Positions 11,446 to 24,579 of a stretch of 64,000 nucleotides of DNA are shown here, piece after piece; the first letter of the stretch is position 1, and each line of letters begins with the position of its first letter. The notes below the pieces were generated by a model. The model was not told the DNA's origin. It searched no databases and was given only the letters and a program-made list of their open reading frames with translations. A program made the translations under genes and the position numbers. Origin of the DNA: Lobulomyces angularis (Eukaryota > Chytridiomycota > Chytridiomycetes > Lobulomycetales > Lobulomycetaceae); assembly GCA_027604685.1 (NCBI GenBank), contig JADHYX010000068.1, positions 1 to 64,000 on the forward strand, given 5' to 3'.

Positions 11446-12238
11446 TTAATTCAACATGCTCTGCTCCTCCTTTTCTCTGTTATCCACCCATGCCAGGTAC
11501 GCTTTATTTATTAGCTTGTCAAATTCTGCCTTAATCAAATTTGGGTCATTGTTACTTGTAAACACTGGTGTCACTTTATTCAAATCCGACCCTGTACAAT
11601 TTAAAAATAGTGAAAGAATATCTGTACAAACCAAATTTCGGTGTTGATTTTTTTACTGAACCATTTATCGTATTTCCAAAAACGGCAAATTGAGTATCCT
11701 TTAAGAAACTAAAGTTCTCATACCTAACATCAAGGAAAAAAATTGCTATCAATCATTTTATGTATAACTGAAATATTTACCATAAATCTAGCTCTTTTTC
11801 TTGTTTTGAATCTGGCGAAAAGACATATAACACAGCATTTGCCGAATTTGAAACTGAAGACCAAACTGGCTGAAATCTAAAAAAAAGAATACATTAAAAG
11901 ATTAAATTATAAATAATTTACTTTAAGTCTCCACTACAATCCCATAACTCTATGGATACAGGGACTTCTTTGTTTTTTTGTTTTATTTTTCTCTCAAACT
12001 CTAAAATTCTAACACCTTGGCTACAAAAAAATAAATTCATTTACATATTAACTTTTAAATATCAAATTAAAAGACTTCATAAAAGCTTAAATTTATAATG
12101 AGTTTTTTTTTTTTAATTCAATTACGTTGGATGATACTCCGAAGATAAACTTTCTGAAACATCAGCTAAACTGCTGGAAATAAATGATTTCCCAACTTTA
12201 CTTGGTCCCACTATAAATGTTGTAATCTTATTAATCAT
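11446..12238 (-). CDS. IFT22: Intraflagellar transport protein 22 (RABL5-type small GTPase-like)
   Basis: Component of the IFT-B complex that carries cargo along flagellar microtubules. Reading from the ATG at 12238: MINKITTFIVGPSKVGKSF (P-loop GPSKVGKS), then SSEYHPT, an intron, and QGVRILEFERKI. KEVPVSIELWDCSGDLKFQPVW carries the G3-like DCSG. NSANAVLYVFSPDSKQEKELDLWYENF and the C-terminus NREKEEQSMLN are diagnostic, matching the human IFT22 tail RDREEMSIMT. Five exons are needed. The last intron, starting GTTCAGTAAA, is only about 40 nt and restores frame after FGNTIN. The protein is about 185 aa, normal for the family. Its presence implies a flagellated life stage. It lies head-to-head with WDR89, sharing a promoter of about 230 bp. 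Confidence 0.9.
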
Positions 12239-12385
12239 CTTGAAAAATTCTTGTTTTGAAACTCCGAAAAAGTTAAATAAAGTTGAACAAAATCATTAGA
12301 AGAATTCAAAAACATGATATTCATATTAAAATTCTGTACTTAGGCTGTATAAAAAAAATCTTGCAACAAAAGATCTTTTTTTATA

Positions 12386-12405
12386 TTTTTTTTTTTTTTT
12401 TTTTT
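12386..12405. repeat. Poly(T) tract, 20 nt, in the IFT22/WDR89 divergent promoter
   Basis: T20 ending 60 bp upstream of the WDR89 start codon. It is probably a nucleosome-excluding promoter element for the divergent pair. Confidence 0.6.
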
Positions 12406-12465
12406 AAAAAAGTAAAAAATTAAAAAATAAACAAAATAAAAGTTAATTTTTAAATAATTTTTAAT

Positions 12466-13681
12466 ATGGCATTCCAACCATTCAAACTTAAAAAACAAAC
12501 ACCGAAAGACGCCAGAAACTACTGCTTAAACGTGTTACCTAATTCAACTGAATCAATTCTAGCAATACCAAATTCATCAAACAAAATTCAGATTTTGAAT
12601 TCGACCAATCTAAATTTAATATCTGAGTTGAATAATGAGATGGATTTAAATAATGTTGATATTAATTTTCAAAATAGTTTAAAAAAGAAGAAAAGGCAGT
12701 TAAAGGAAGTATTGACAGATTGTACTTTTGGAGGAACTGAAAACTTGTTTTATACTTGCTTAAATGATGTTGAAGGGACAGTAAACATTTGGGATTTGAG
12801 AAGTGGAGGTAAAGTTTCCGTTTTTAAAGGTGAACTACTCTGTCCAATTTATTCTTAACCAATAAACTCAACTTAGGATATGTACCATTGTTATCTATTG
12901 CAGTTAGTTGTGCTGGAGATTTGTTAGCAGCAGGTACTGAATTACAAGAAGAGGATGCAAAAGGTTTCATATTTATGTTTAACTGATAAATATTAACCTG
13001 GTTTTATACGATAGTACTTTTTTGGGATTTAAGAAATACATCTACAAAACTGTCAGAATTTAGTGAAGCGCATAGCGATGACATCACTCAAGTTAAGTTT
13101 CATCCAAATTTTAAAAACTGGTTAACAACCGGGTCAACTGACGGTACTCTGTCTATATATAATATTGAAAAAACTTTTGACGAAGACGAAGCGATATTTC
13201 AAACGATACGGGATAATAGCATAAACAAGTTGGGTTTTTTTGGCCCTTCTAATGAATACATTTTTAGCTTGACACATATTGAAACGTTATCCATATTTAG
13301 AGTTGAAGACGTAAATTTATAAAAAAATTTTTTTTGAATTAATTACTTTTTTTTTTCCTTTTTTTTTTAAATCATCAGGCGGAAACTATTGTATCATTTG
13401 GAGATGTAAGAAATACCACGAAACTAAATGATTCATCAACGGCAATAGACTATCTGATAGACTGCCAATACATTTCTAGCTTGATGAGGCTATTTGTATT
13501 TTATGGTACTAATGATGGCAACTTGGGAATTTTAAATGTTGATTTGGATTCCTTAGATCTTGTGCATAAGTTAAAAGGTGGTCATAATGGCTTGGTAAGG
13601 GGAGCTCATTGGCGCAGAGATGGTAGATCTCTCGTATCTTGCTCGGAAGATGGAGTTGTTTCACTGTGGGATAATTTTTAA
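12466..13681 (+). CDS. WDR89: WD40-repeat protein, WDR89-like
   Basis: Beta-propeller protein of unknown biochemical role. Exon 1 (12466-12829) starts MAFQPFKLKKQTPK. Later repeats include VEGTVNIWDLRSGGKVSVFKG, AKVLFWDLRNTSTKLSEF, HSDDITQVKFHPNFKNWLTT, GSTDGTLSIYNIEKTFDEDE and the last repeat GHNGLVRGAHWRRDGRSLVS with SCSEDGVVSLWDNF at the very end. An order of D-G-T-L-x-I/V-W/Y, an insert on ...DEDEAIFQTI and a closing repeat ending LWD is typical of WDR89. Four exons with short introns are seen: the first intron starts at 12830, and others lie near 12965 and 13315. The length of about 350 aa fits. Confidence 0.82.
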
Positions 13682-14009
13682 AGAAATTCTAATTTATTTA
13701 TTACCTAAAATTATTAATTTTCATTAATTTTTTTTTTTTTTAAAAATTCATTATGAAAATACCTAAGAAATATAGACGAATTAATTATTTCAAAAAATAA
13801 AAATAAAATATAATTACAGAGAATTTTAAAATACAAAAAATAAAAAGAAAAATAAAATAATTAAAAAATTTTAATAAATACATTTTTTCATCAAATAAAA
13901 AAAATAAATAAATCGCTTATAAATCTTTATGGATTCACCAGTTAAGCAGATCCTAATGTAATACAAGAAAGTTAGTAAAGCTGATGTAAATTTGGAATTT
14001 TTTTTTTTT
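13682..14009. other. Intergenic between convergent genes
   Basis: Very AT-rich 3' flanks of WDR89 and katanin. No gene seen. Confidence 0.5.
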
Positions 14010-16231
<2,222 letters not shown>

Positions 16232-16823
16232 ATGGTTTTTTCTATTGAAGTTGGGAGAAATTGAAAGTTTTTGAAACCCCAGTGCAATATGTCGGAACTA
16301 CAAAAAAAGAGCAAAAAAGTAATATTATTAAGATAACTATTTCTAAATTAAAAACTTTAAACGATTAATTGGATTTCTTATGTGAGCAGATCCCTATAAC
16401 TCAAATTTGAAAAAACGCAGATGAATCAAAGAGTTCCGTAGTGATGTGTTGAAACTGAAAGAGAAATTTTCAAATTCAATGGAAGTCCTTTTTCAAGGAA
16501 AATGGAATTATTAACTTTCCAAAAAAAAAATTTGGTGACTTGCTGTTTCATTTCCTCAAACTCTAATTTCAACTGGTCGAAATTCAAAAACTCAATTTAC
16601 CCGCTAACCTAGTGCACAGCGTTTTTCATATCTTATTTACTAACTTGCTTTGTGCTATATCTTATTATGGATGTATTTATACTTTCACCTTTTTTTTAAC
16701 ATATCAGTTTGTAATTTTAGAACGGCACATTCCTCCATCCTCAAAATAATACATAAAAAAATTAAAATTTTCAGAAGTTGGAAAAATACTTCATTTTAAT
16801 TGAATAAACAAGTGCATTTAAAA
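16232..16823. other. Divergent intergenic region between katanin and the ATG15 lipase
   Basis: About 590 bp with no sustained reading frame on either strand. An upstream untranslated exon of katanin may lie at 16240-16300, where TTTTTTTGTAG precedes the coding exon. Otherwise it is presumed promoter. Confidence 0.4.
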
Positions 16824-18504
16824 ATGAAACAAATTTTTCTTTTAAGTTTTTTGTATTCTTTCTCAATTTGTTTCAATTCAAACTTAAAAGTTAAGCATCT
16901 TCTTGCTTTTAGCAAATTTGACGTTATTGATGAGCCAATTTTGGTTAAAAAAACTCTTGACGATTTCGAAGTATCTTCAACGAGTGACAGGAATTTGTAT
17001 GAAGTCAAGGCAGTAAAAAAAACTGTAGTAAATCCCTTTAAAAATTTAAATTTAAATTATTATTCCAAAAACACCTTTAAACTTGAAAATACCGTAAATG
17101 ATGATTTTTTTACAGCAAACGATGCAGATGATAACTATTTTTTTAAAACTACTGGTAAAATTAAAAAACTCTTCAATTTTTATTGAGTGTAAGGAAATTC
17201 AAAATCTTTTTAGGTGTAGACGCTCATAAATCTATTTACGCTCCTGATATGACTGATAATTCTACTGTGTATTCATTAGCATTAATGAGCAGTGACAGCT
17301 ATCGCGACTTCGGTAAACGAGTTAATTTTTCAATTTTTTTTTGGTTTTTAACTAAAAATTTTAGATGATAAAGGTATACTGATTGATATTTGCTCTTTAT
17401 TTAAACAAAAGTTTCTTAGAATGGATTGAAGTTGGCGGTAAATGGAATGTTAGCGGAGGTTTTGGATGGCAGGAAAACGCAATCCAAGGTTACGTGTTTG
17501 AAGATCCTGATACAAATCTTGTTGTAGTTGCATTTAAAGGGACCTCTCTTACCGGTAGAACTGCGCCACTTGATAAATATAATGATAATATGATGTTTTC
17601 TTGCTGTTGTGCTAGAGTTGATGTTACTTGGAGAAGTTTGTGTGGTTGCGCAGATAAAAAAAGCGAATTTACTTTTGTTGATTACCTATTTAACAAGAAG
17701 AAGCATCAGTGTGACTGGGAATGCTTAAGAGAAAGTAAAAAAAAGGAAAAAAGAAAAAGAATCATAATTTTTTGTAACCTTTTTTTAAGGTTCTGACTTT
17801 GACAACTCTTACTTTAAGTTATCAGAAAGAATTTTCAAGCAAGTTGAAAAAATGTATCCAAACTCTCACTTTTGGTTTACCGGGCATAGTTTAGGAGGTG
17901 CGATTTCTTCGTTGGTTGCTGCCTCAAACTTTTATCCTGCAGGTGACATAATTTGTAATGGTTTTATTAATTTCCCTTTAATTTTGTAGTTACTTTTGAA
18001 GCACCTGCAGTAAGGATGTTTGCCGAAAGAGTTGGCCTTATTCCAAGGTATTCAGTATTATATTTACTTTTTTTTTTTTATTTTTTATATATAGTAAGCA
18101 TTTTCCGATGTATCCAGTTTCAAAACGTGTTTGGAAACAAATGCTAGATGATTACATGGCAATGCTACCCATATATCATGTTGGAAATACCGGAGATCCT
18201 ATATATACTGGGAGGTGCAACGGTATTTTGAGTTCATGTTATTTTGCTGGTTTTGCAATGGAGTCAAAATGTCATTTAGGAAAAACCTGGTATTTTAGTA
18301 TAAATTGTTAATGCATAATTTTTTTTTAGCACATTTGAAGATGATAATCCTAATACATTAGACCATGTACAAAGAAGAACAATAAGGCATCATCAGATAA
18401 ACTATTTAATTGAACATCATTTGCAAAAAACGAATGTTCCAGAATGTAAAGTTCAAGAAAATCTTGAATGTGAAGAGGAATGTGCTTCATGGCAATTTAA
18501 ATAA
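16824..18504 (+). CDS. ATG15: ATG15-like class 3 lipase (autophagic-body phospholipase)
   Basis: Lipase predicted to act in the vacuole lumen on intravacuolar membranes. The ATG at 16824 opens a signal peptide/anchor (MKQIFLLSFLYSFSICFNSN). Next come DMTDNSTVYSLALMSSDSY, GGFGWQENAIQGYVFEDPD and VVVAFKGTS. A Cys-rich insert (MMFSCCCARVDVTW...CGCADK) follows. The catalytic serine elbow is FTGHSLGGAISSLVAAS. The family-specific part is VTFEAPAVRMFAERVGLIP, IYHVGNTGDPIYTGRCNG and AMESKCHLGKTW. The C-terminus is VPECKVQENLECEEECASW. About seven exons are read, with introns near 17156, 17313, 17368, 17733, 17941, 18046 and 18289. The Cys-rich insert and the GN-x-DPIY-x-G-CNG block distinguish it from ordinary secreted class 3 lipases. 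Confidence 0.87.
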
Positions 18505-18726
18505 ATTTATACAACTACACTCATAATATTATAAAACTTTTTATTTTTTTTGTTAAATATCAATACTTCCTATCATTTTTTTTTTCTATATATATTTTAC
18601 ATTATTATATGAATATTTTTTTTTTGGTTTTAGTTATAGCTCGTAGTAATTAAAAAATTAAAGTTAGCATTAATTTAATAATTTACCTCGTTCATGAACA
18701 ACCTGAAACCATCTTAAACCAATCAT

Positions 18727-18750
18727 AAAAAAAAAAAAAAAAAAAAAAAA
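18727..18750. repeat. Poly(A) tract, 24 nt, promoter of the CNBD gene
   Basis: A24 lying 57 bp before the start codon at 18808. Confidence 0.6.
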
Positions 18751-18807
18751 TACTAAAACAAAAATTATATAATAAAGCAAATTGAAACAAAGGAAACAAA
18801 ACAAAAA

Positions 18808-21414
18808 ATGAACTTGACAGAAAGAAGCAAACCAAGAGAAAGATGGAATAATAAGCAATCTCCGATGTCATTCAATAGTAAAGTGTTACCCCCTATCAAA
18901 ATAAAAAGTGCAGTAAACTTTAATCAGAGAGTAGATTTTCAAAGTGACTATTTAGAAAGAAAAATTGTCTATGGAAAGACATTTAATGTTAAAAATTTAA
19001 ATAAAAGTAAAAAAAAAAAGAAAAAAATAAACCAAAAAATAAGATTAAATATAAAAAAAAAAAAGAATTTTTAAAGTATGAAAACGAAAGCAATGATCAA
19101 GAAAAAAACAGAAAGTCAGAAAAAGCACTAGAGCGGTGGGGCATAATTAGGGTAGCAATAAAAGGGATCCTGCCAATTAAGGCATTGTACACATATCGCA
19201 AAGAGGAGGGAAAAGAAAATCAAAAAAAGGCCGACCTAGAGCGTGCAACGAAAACACTGCAAATTGCTAACCACATCGGATTTAATCTAGAAAACTTTAA
19301 AGCAAGGTATACCGAGAACCAATCCTGCTTGAGAAATCTTTTAGTCTCTCAGCCTCCTTCGAAAAACAAAAGTGCTCCATTTGCTAACTTAACAAAAAAT
19401 CCAAATAAAAAGAATGGCTCAAAAGAAGTCAATGCAACAACTATATTTACTACCAATCTCTGTCTTGATGAAAAACAGCTTAATAAAATATTCAGATTGG
19501 TTAGCTGCATTTCAGTGTTTAAAAAGTTAGATATAAACGTTAGAAAGAGTCTAAGTAAAGAATTGTTTTATAACAACGTCAGTAAAGGCAGATTTATCAT
19601 AAAACAAGGTCATCCTAGCAGCTACTTTTATATTATACTCTCTGGCTCGGTGCAAGTTAGTAAACAAAACTTTTTAGAAAGTGTTGTTTTAGCAATTTTG
19701 AAAGCGTATATTTCTATAAAAAAAATATCAGATATTAATAGACTTTTTTTTTTTTATTTTGTATGGTTTAGTGGAGATTCATTTGGGGAGTCAGCGTTAA
19801 GTTCAGAAAAGCAAAGACAAACAACAGTTAAAACTTTAGAAGATTGTGAATTTTTACAAATTCACAGAGATGATTACAAATCAATATTAGAAATTGAAAC
19901 AAAAAACGATTTAAAAAAAAAGTTAAATTTTATTGAATCGAACTCTTTTTTTGAAGGAATGCCAAAAGAACATATACAAATTTTAGCCAGTTCTGGTAAG
20001 AAAAGAAATTTATTAATAAATAGAAATAAATTTTTTTAACGTTTATTTTCTTTTTTATTAAATTTTAAAATTATTTATATATATTCTTTTTTAATGATTT
20101 TTCTTTTTATATTGAATATAAATTTTTTTTTTGTATAGCAAGAACCATTGAATATCGACCGAATGAAGTAATATTCACAGAAGGGAGCTTTCTTCAACAT
20201 GTAATATTGATCTGGTAATAAATATTTATACAATTACACAGGTTTTTTATAAAAAAAAAATTAAAGGGAAGGAACTTGTAGAGTTTTAAAAACAGTTAAT
20301 TTTTTAAAAGTGCCTACTGAATTATTGCCATTGTTCAAAACCATGAAGGATAGCGCATCAGAGAGCAATGAAAACTACAATACTACATCAGCAAATTTAA
20401 CAAATCTAAACAAAAGCATTAAAGTAGAAAGCTTAAACTGTAGTGCCAATGCTAACCAGATCAGCAAAATGGGAGAAAAAGTTTCCTGTGCGTTGCAGGA
20501 AAATGAAGTACAAATGAATAATTTACAAGCAACCTATACAAAAATAAAAAATAAAATAGACTGCAATTACGAAACAATAATTAAACCAAAATTTGAATAC
20601 ATTTCATATACTTTAGATACAATGAAATTCAATAATAGAGACAGTGTAAAAATTTTTGAAGAGATAAACATTGAAAGTTTAAAAGTTCATCCTCGGGTTA
20701 AAAGCCAATCCCATTTGATTCGGTAATTGTTATAAAAAAAAGAATAAATTTTTTTAAGTAACTATTATGCTCAATAGGATATTTGATACTTCAGTTCAAG
20801 ATATTTTTGGAGAAGATAGTGCTTTGGTCACTCATGCATCCAAGGCTACTCTGCGAGCAGCATTTCCAGGATTAGCGTTGGCAGAAAATGACAACCAAGT
20901 TATCATGCCAACCCTAAACGTGAGTAGTGAGATATCAGCAAGTAAAGGAGACGTGTCTATAAACCTCAGCGAGACAAATTTGCATCAAGCGATTCCAGTG
21001 CAGCAAATTGTACCATTGACTACCAGTGGATTGTCAAAAACTTTTCAGTTAATACAGAAGGCACCTTTTAGCTTGGTGGCAAACGATTGTAAAGTAAAAT
21101 GCTTACTTCTAAATGCAGAGGAGTTTTCCAGATTGATGACTCAAGAAATGGCATCAAAAATTGGACGCAAAATCCAAAGCGAAGGTGGAGAAAGAGCAGT
21201 TGGGTTGCAGTCAATTGGGAGTAGTGATTTGAAGGGAGAAAATAAAGAGAGCCTGTTGAGCGAGGTGCGATTAGGGGAGCGGTTCAAAGTAGACAACGAC
21301 TGGAGCAAGTTTAAACACACTGTTGTCAAAGACATTCTTGACAAAATCGAACAAGACCTTCACCGCAAAAGGTGTGAGAGAGACTACCATTACAATTTTT
21401 TTTCTGCATTGTGA
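18808..21414 (+). CDS. Cyclic-nucleotide-binding-domain protein, CNBD2-like
   Basis: Probable cytosolic cNMP sensor or axoneme-associated protein. It starts MNLTERSKPRERWNNKQSPM. A poly-A-rich intron (about 19009-19062) joins NLNK to FLKYENESNDQ. RWGIIRVAIKGILPIKALYT and a Lys-rich linker follow. CNBD 1 spans roughly 19480-19900: FRLVSCISVFKKLDINVRKS, FIIKQGHPSSYFYIILSGSV and GDSFGESALSSEKQRQTTV, which has the Glu and Arg of a phosphate-binding cassette. CNBD 2 (ARTIEYRPNEVIFTEGSFLQ) is degenerate and lacks the cassette. The C-terminal ~300 residues are poorly conserved. The exon from 20767 joins after SQSHLIR and ends at 21414. Human CNBD2 and its chytrid relatives are linked to motile flagella; assignment here is by CNBD layout and basic N-terminus. 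It could instead be another CNBD orphan. Confidence 0.7.
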
Positions 21415-22130
21415 TGAGTAAACTTTAATAAATATAAAATATTCTAAGAAATTGAAAGTTTGTAAATAAAAAAAATATATATATATTACAACTTGAATAG
21501 TAAAATATAACAAATTGCAGAATTTTTTATAAACTGCTGCTTGAAGCAGTCTTTATTGCAGTTTGCAAAATAGAAAAAATCATCCATTCATATAATTTGA
21601 AAATTAAGGTTGAAATAATTTTTTAAAAAGTGCTTATTCATTTTGTTCTTTTTGTCTATGATTTTCATTAGAAAAGAATGACATTTAGGGAACTGGATTG
21701 TTATATGAGTGGATAGTTAAGTGCACTGAAATTAACAATTATAAGAGGCTAAAGGTTCACTAAAAAGGTCCATCGCGGAGTTTAAAATAGACCCTTGTGA
21801 AGGCAACATTAAAAATGACCAAAAATAGATTTTTAATTTTAAAACACCAAAAAAAAAAAAGTAAAAAATAGAATATTTAATTAAAATTTTTAACTCTTTT
21901 TTGTTGCAAAAAGAAAAAAGAAAAAACAGAAACGAAGTAAGAAAAAGATAAAAAAAAAGAAATAGAGCTAATAAGTTATTTCTTCCATTCAATTTCTAAA
22001 AAATAAAAATTAACTTTTTTTTTTCTTTTTAATTACCTAAATTCAAAGGAGAAAATCAAAACAATAAACAACAGTTTACAAAAGAAAAAAAGCTTCAACT
22101 AGTTTTTATACACTTTTTTTTTTTTTGTAA
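21415..22130. other. Intergenic; short coding-like frame on the minus strand
   Basis: No recognised gene. On the minus strand, 21732-21812 reads MLPSQGSILNSAMDLFSEPL and stops. It could be one exon of a tiny gene or chance. A T13 run lies at 22114-22126 just before the zinc-finger gene. Confidence 0.25.
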
Positions 22131-23134
22131 ATGTCCTATAACTGTTGTAATGTGATATTCAACTCTCTGGACCAATATCTGAAACATTCAAATAAGAATC
22201 ATTTTCAAAACTTTAGTTCCAGTTCAAAATTTCATAGTCTTCCAAGGCTTTCTGACGAAACTCACGAAGTTAAAATACCCCTCTCAAGCACTTCAAATTG
22301 TTTTAGTAAATCTTTACCAAATATAACAATTACAGACTCAAACTGTTCCGATTTTATTAATGAAAATGAGATATCTGTAGAAGACTTTTTTTCCAACGAA
22401 AATTTTGGTTTAAGCGGTGAAAAGTATGAAATAACACCCCAAACTGCTGTTTCTTCATATTTCAACTTTGAAAACACCTCTGCTGCCAAATACAGTTACC
22501 TAAATTATCAACATCCTGCGTATAGTTTTGACAAAAGACGTTCCAGTGTTGAAAGTATAGCCTCCGATACCACCATCGTTTCTGATGAACTTGATGAAAA
22601 ATCTTCTTCGAAAAGTTCACCAGATTTCAATTTACGAAGGCTCTCTTGCGATAACAGTTCTCAGGGAACTCCAAAATTTGCTAACATAACTCCTCAATTG
22701 AGTGGTTTGGAGATACCACACGCAGCTGAATCTGCTAATTCTAGGGTGTGGACATGCTTCATACCAGATTGTAATAAAACTCCGTATACTACTGGTAAAG
22801 TAGAAAAATATTAAGTTTTATAATTTTTTTTTTTTTTAAGGTGCTGGGTTACGATACCATATGAAACATTTTCATAAAAGTAATATGAGCATTCGAGTGA
22901 GGCCGAAGGTTTAAACCAAAAATTTTATTGTAATTAAAAAATTTTAAACTAGGAAAAGAAGAAGAAACCGACATCGTGGAACTGTTGCGGTAAAGTATAC
23001 TCAACAAGTGCGGGTTATAGATACCATATTAACAAAAATCATAAGGGTAACTAAATACATTTACAGTGGAAATTAAACTTTTTCATTTTCTAGTAGGAGA
23101 AGAGATAGATTCGTCACTGTTGCGAGTTCCATAA
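22131..23134 (+). CDS. C2H2 zinc-finger protein, SFP1-like arrangement
   Basis: Predicted nuclear DNA-binding regulator. The start MSYNCCNVIFNSLDQYLKHS is itself a C2H2-like unit (CC-x12-H-x5-H). A ~190-residue Ser-rich disordered region follows, with SVEDFF and RRSSVESIASD (possible phosphosites). Two C-terminal fingers are spread over small exons: RVWTCFIPDCNKTPYTTG / AGLRYHMKHFHK and SWNCCGKVYSTSAGYRYHIN / KNHK. The last exon encodes VGEEIDSSLLRVP and a stop at 23132. The C-x4-C...GLRYH pattern resembles the split zinc fingers of fungal SFP1-type regulators. Target genes cannot be inferred. Confidence 0.75.
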
Positions 23135-23365
23135 AAAAATTTAACTTTATATTATTTTTATTTATTATTAACCAACAAAAAACAAAAAAAATTAAAATTT
23201 TTATTATCTTTAAATTTCAAAAGCCTTATTTTTTCATTACAGAAAGATTGTAACTTTTTTTATTTAAATTTATTTTAATTCTTTTTTTTTGTATTAGATC
23301 TTTAATTTCCAGTAGGTTTTTTCTTTGAAGAATTTTTTAACATTCTTTTCTTTTTTTAACAATTT

Positions 23366-24224
23366 ACGTTAACTGATTTATCCTGTAAAATAAAAATATA
23401 AGATAAGATATACTTAATTTTTATTTTTTATTTTAGCATCTTTTTATATATAATTTGCTAAAATAAAAAATAAAAATTAACCTTTTTCGCAAGAAGTGTA
23501 TTTATATTCTATTTTAAATAAATAAAAGATAACCAAAAGAAGCTTAGCTCACCAGAATGTCTGGAAAATCCTACTGATATCGGAACCAATGGTTATGCTG
23601 GTTCCCGTGCCATTTATGATTTGCTGGCACTGCTCATCTCTTCTTTCAATTCAAAAAAGTTACTCTAATGGTTGCACGTAACAAAATATAAAAAAAACAT
23701 GAATTTTAATATATTTTAGCAGTTAATATATTTACAGAAGACTTTCTTTTCCAGCCCTTTAATTTCCGTTTTCTTTACTATTTCAATTACTTTTGTTGAA
23801 CTGGGTAAATTTTGGTAGCACTTTTGGTGTTTTATGCTGCCGCGCCTTATTTACCATTGTAAATTCTTTTCCATCAACTTCTTCTTTTTTTTTTTGGTCC
23901 TAGAAGCTTGTTTTACTTGGTTAAATAGCTTTTTAGAATTACACTAAGTGAAAAGCTTGTTTTTTTTTTTCCACCTTTTTCCTTTTTCAAATTTTTTTTT
24001 TGATTTCAGGTCTTCAGGATTTTGTTTATAAAGAGTAGTATTGACTATTTAAGACTGCTCGATAAATTATATCACTTCTTTGCTTATTTTAACAACACCT
24101 GGTTATTTTAATAACACCACTCTTTTTTTTGGCGAAACAGGCGCTCATATTTACTCTCAGATTCATCAACATCTTTTTCCTTTGATTTACCACTAGTAAC
24201 AATACGTTTTTATTAGGTAAAGGC
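23366..24224 (-). CDS. Small unrecognised protein with several short exons
   Basis: Not recognised. Reading the minus strand with normal splice sites gives a consistent 3' half. An exon ending ...KKLMEKNLQ joins, via a 54-nt intron (GTAAATAAGG...TTTACCCAG), to CSTKVIEIVKKTEIKGLEKK-VF. An intron starting GTAAATATATTAAC then leads to YEQCQQIINGTGTSITIGSD and ISRIFQTFW, which ends at a strong donor GTGAGC (near 23550). The last exon may be INQLT-stop near 23366. The 5' part is less clear: ATG at 24224 (MPLPNK), an acidic/basic stretch SKYERLFRQKK, then Lys-rich sequence interrupted by long A-runs where frame is hard to hold. About 130-160 aa. It lies head-to-head with the RING-CH gene. Confidence 0.4.
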
Positions 24225-24579
24225 ATATTTAACTAAAAGTAGTTGACAGGGGTAGGTAACTTCTTCGAAACGCGTGAGATAGCCAAAAAAAATAGCCTGT
24301 AAATGAAAAATAAATTAAAAGTTAGTTAAGAATTTTATTTTAGCAATAGTATAGTATGTGGTCTATATTGAAAAGCTCAGATATAATTAAAAAAACAAAA
24401 GTAGAATCATTTTTGTTAAAAAGATTTTTTTAAAATTGTACCGGTTTTTTGGTCGGTATTTAAAAAAAATCCACTAAAATTCATAAAATTTTTTTAACCT
24501 CTTATTTTCAAGATCTCATTTAAATAGGTGAAGAAAACGGCCTATAACTAAACAAAAACAATAGTAACACTTTGAGAAA

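Noticed and set aside
16800..16823. Upstream start for the ATG15 lipase at a TTG codon
   Set aside because: The ATG at 16824 gives a proper signal peptide directly. The TTG extension adds only a short, basic stretch.
19680..19775. Frame-open insertion between SGSVQVSK and GDSFGES in the first CNBD, taken as a domain insert
   Set aside because: It is hydrophobic and low-complexity and ends in a T-run plus GTTTAG, so an intron is likely. No donor gives exact phase, so it is left undecided rather than reported as an insert.
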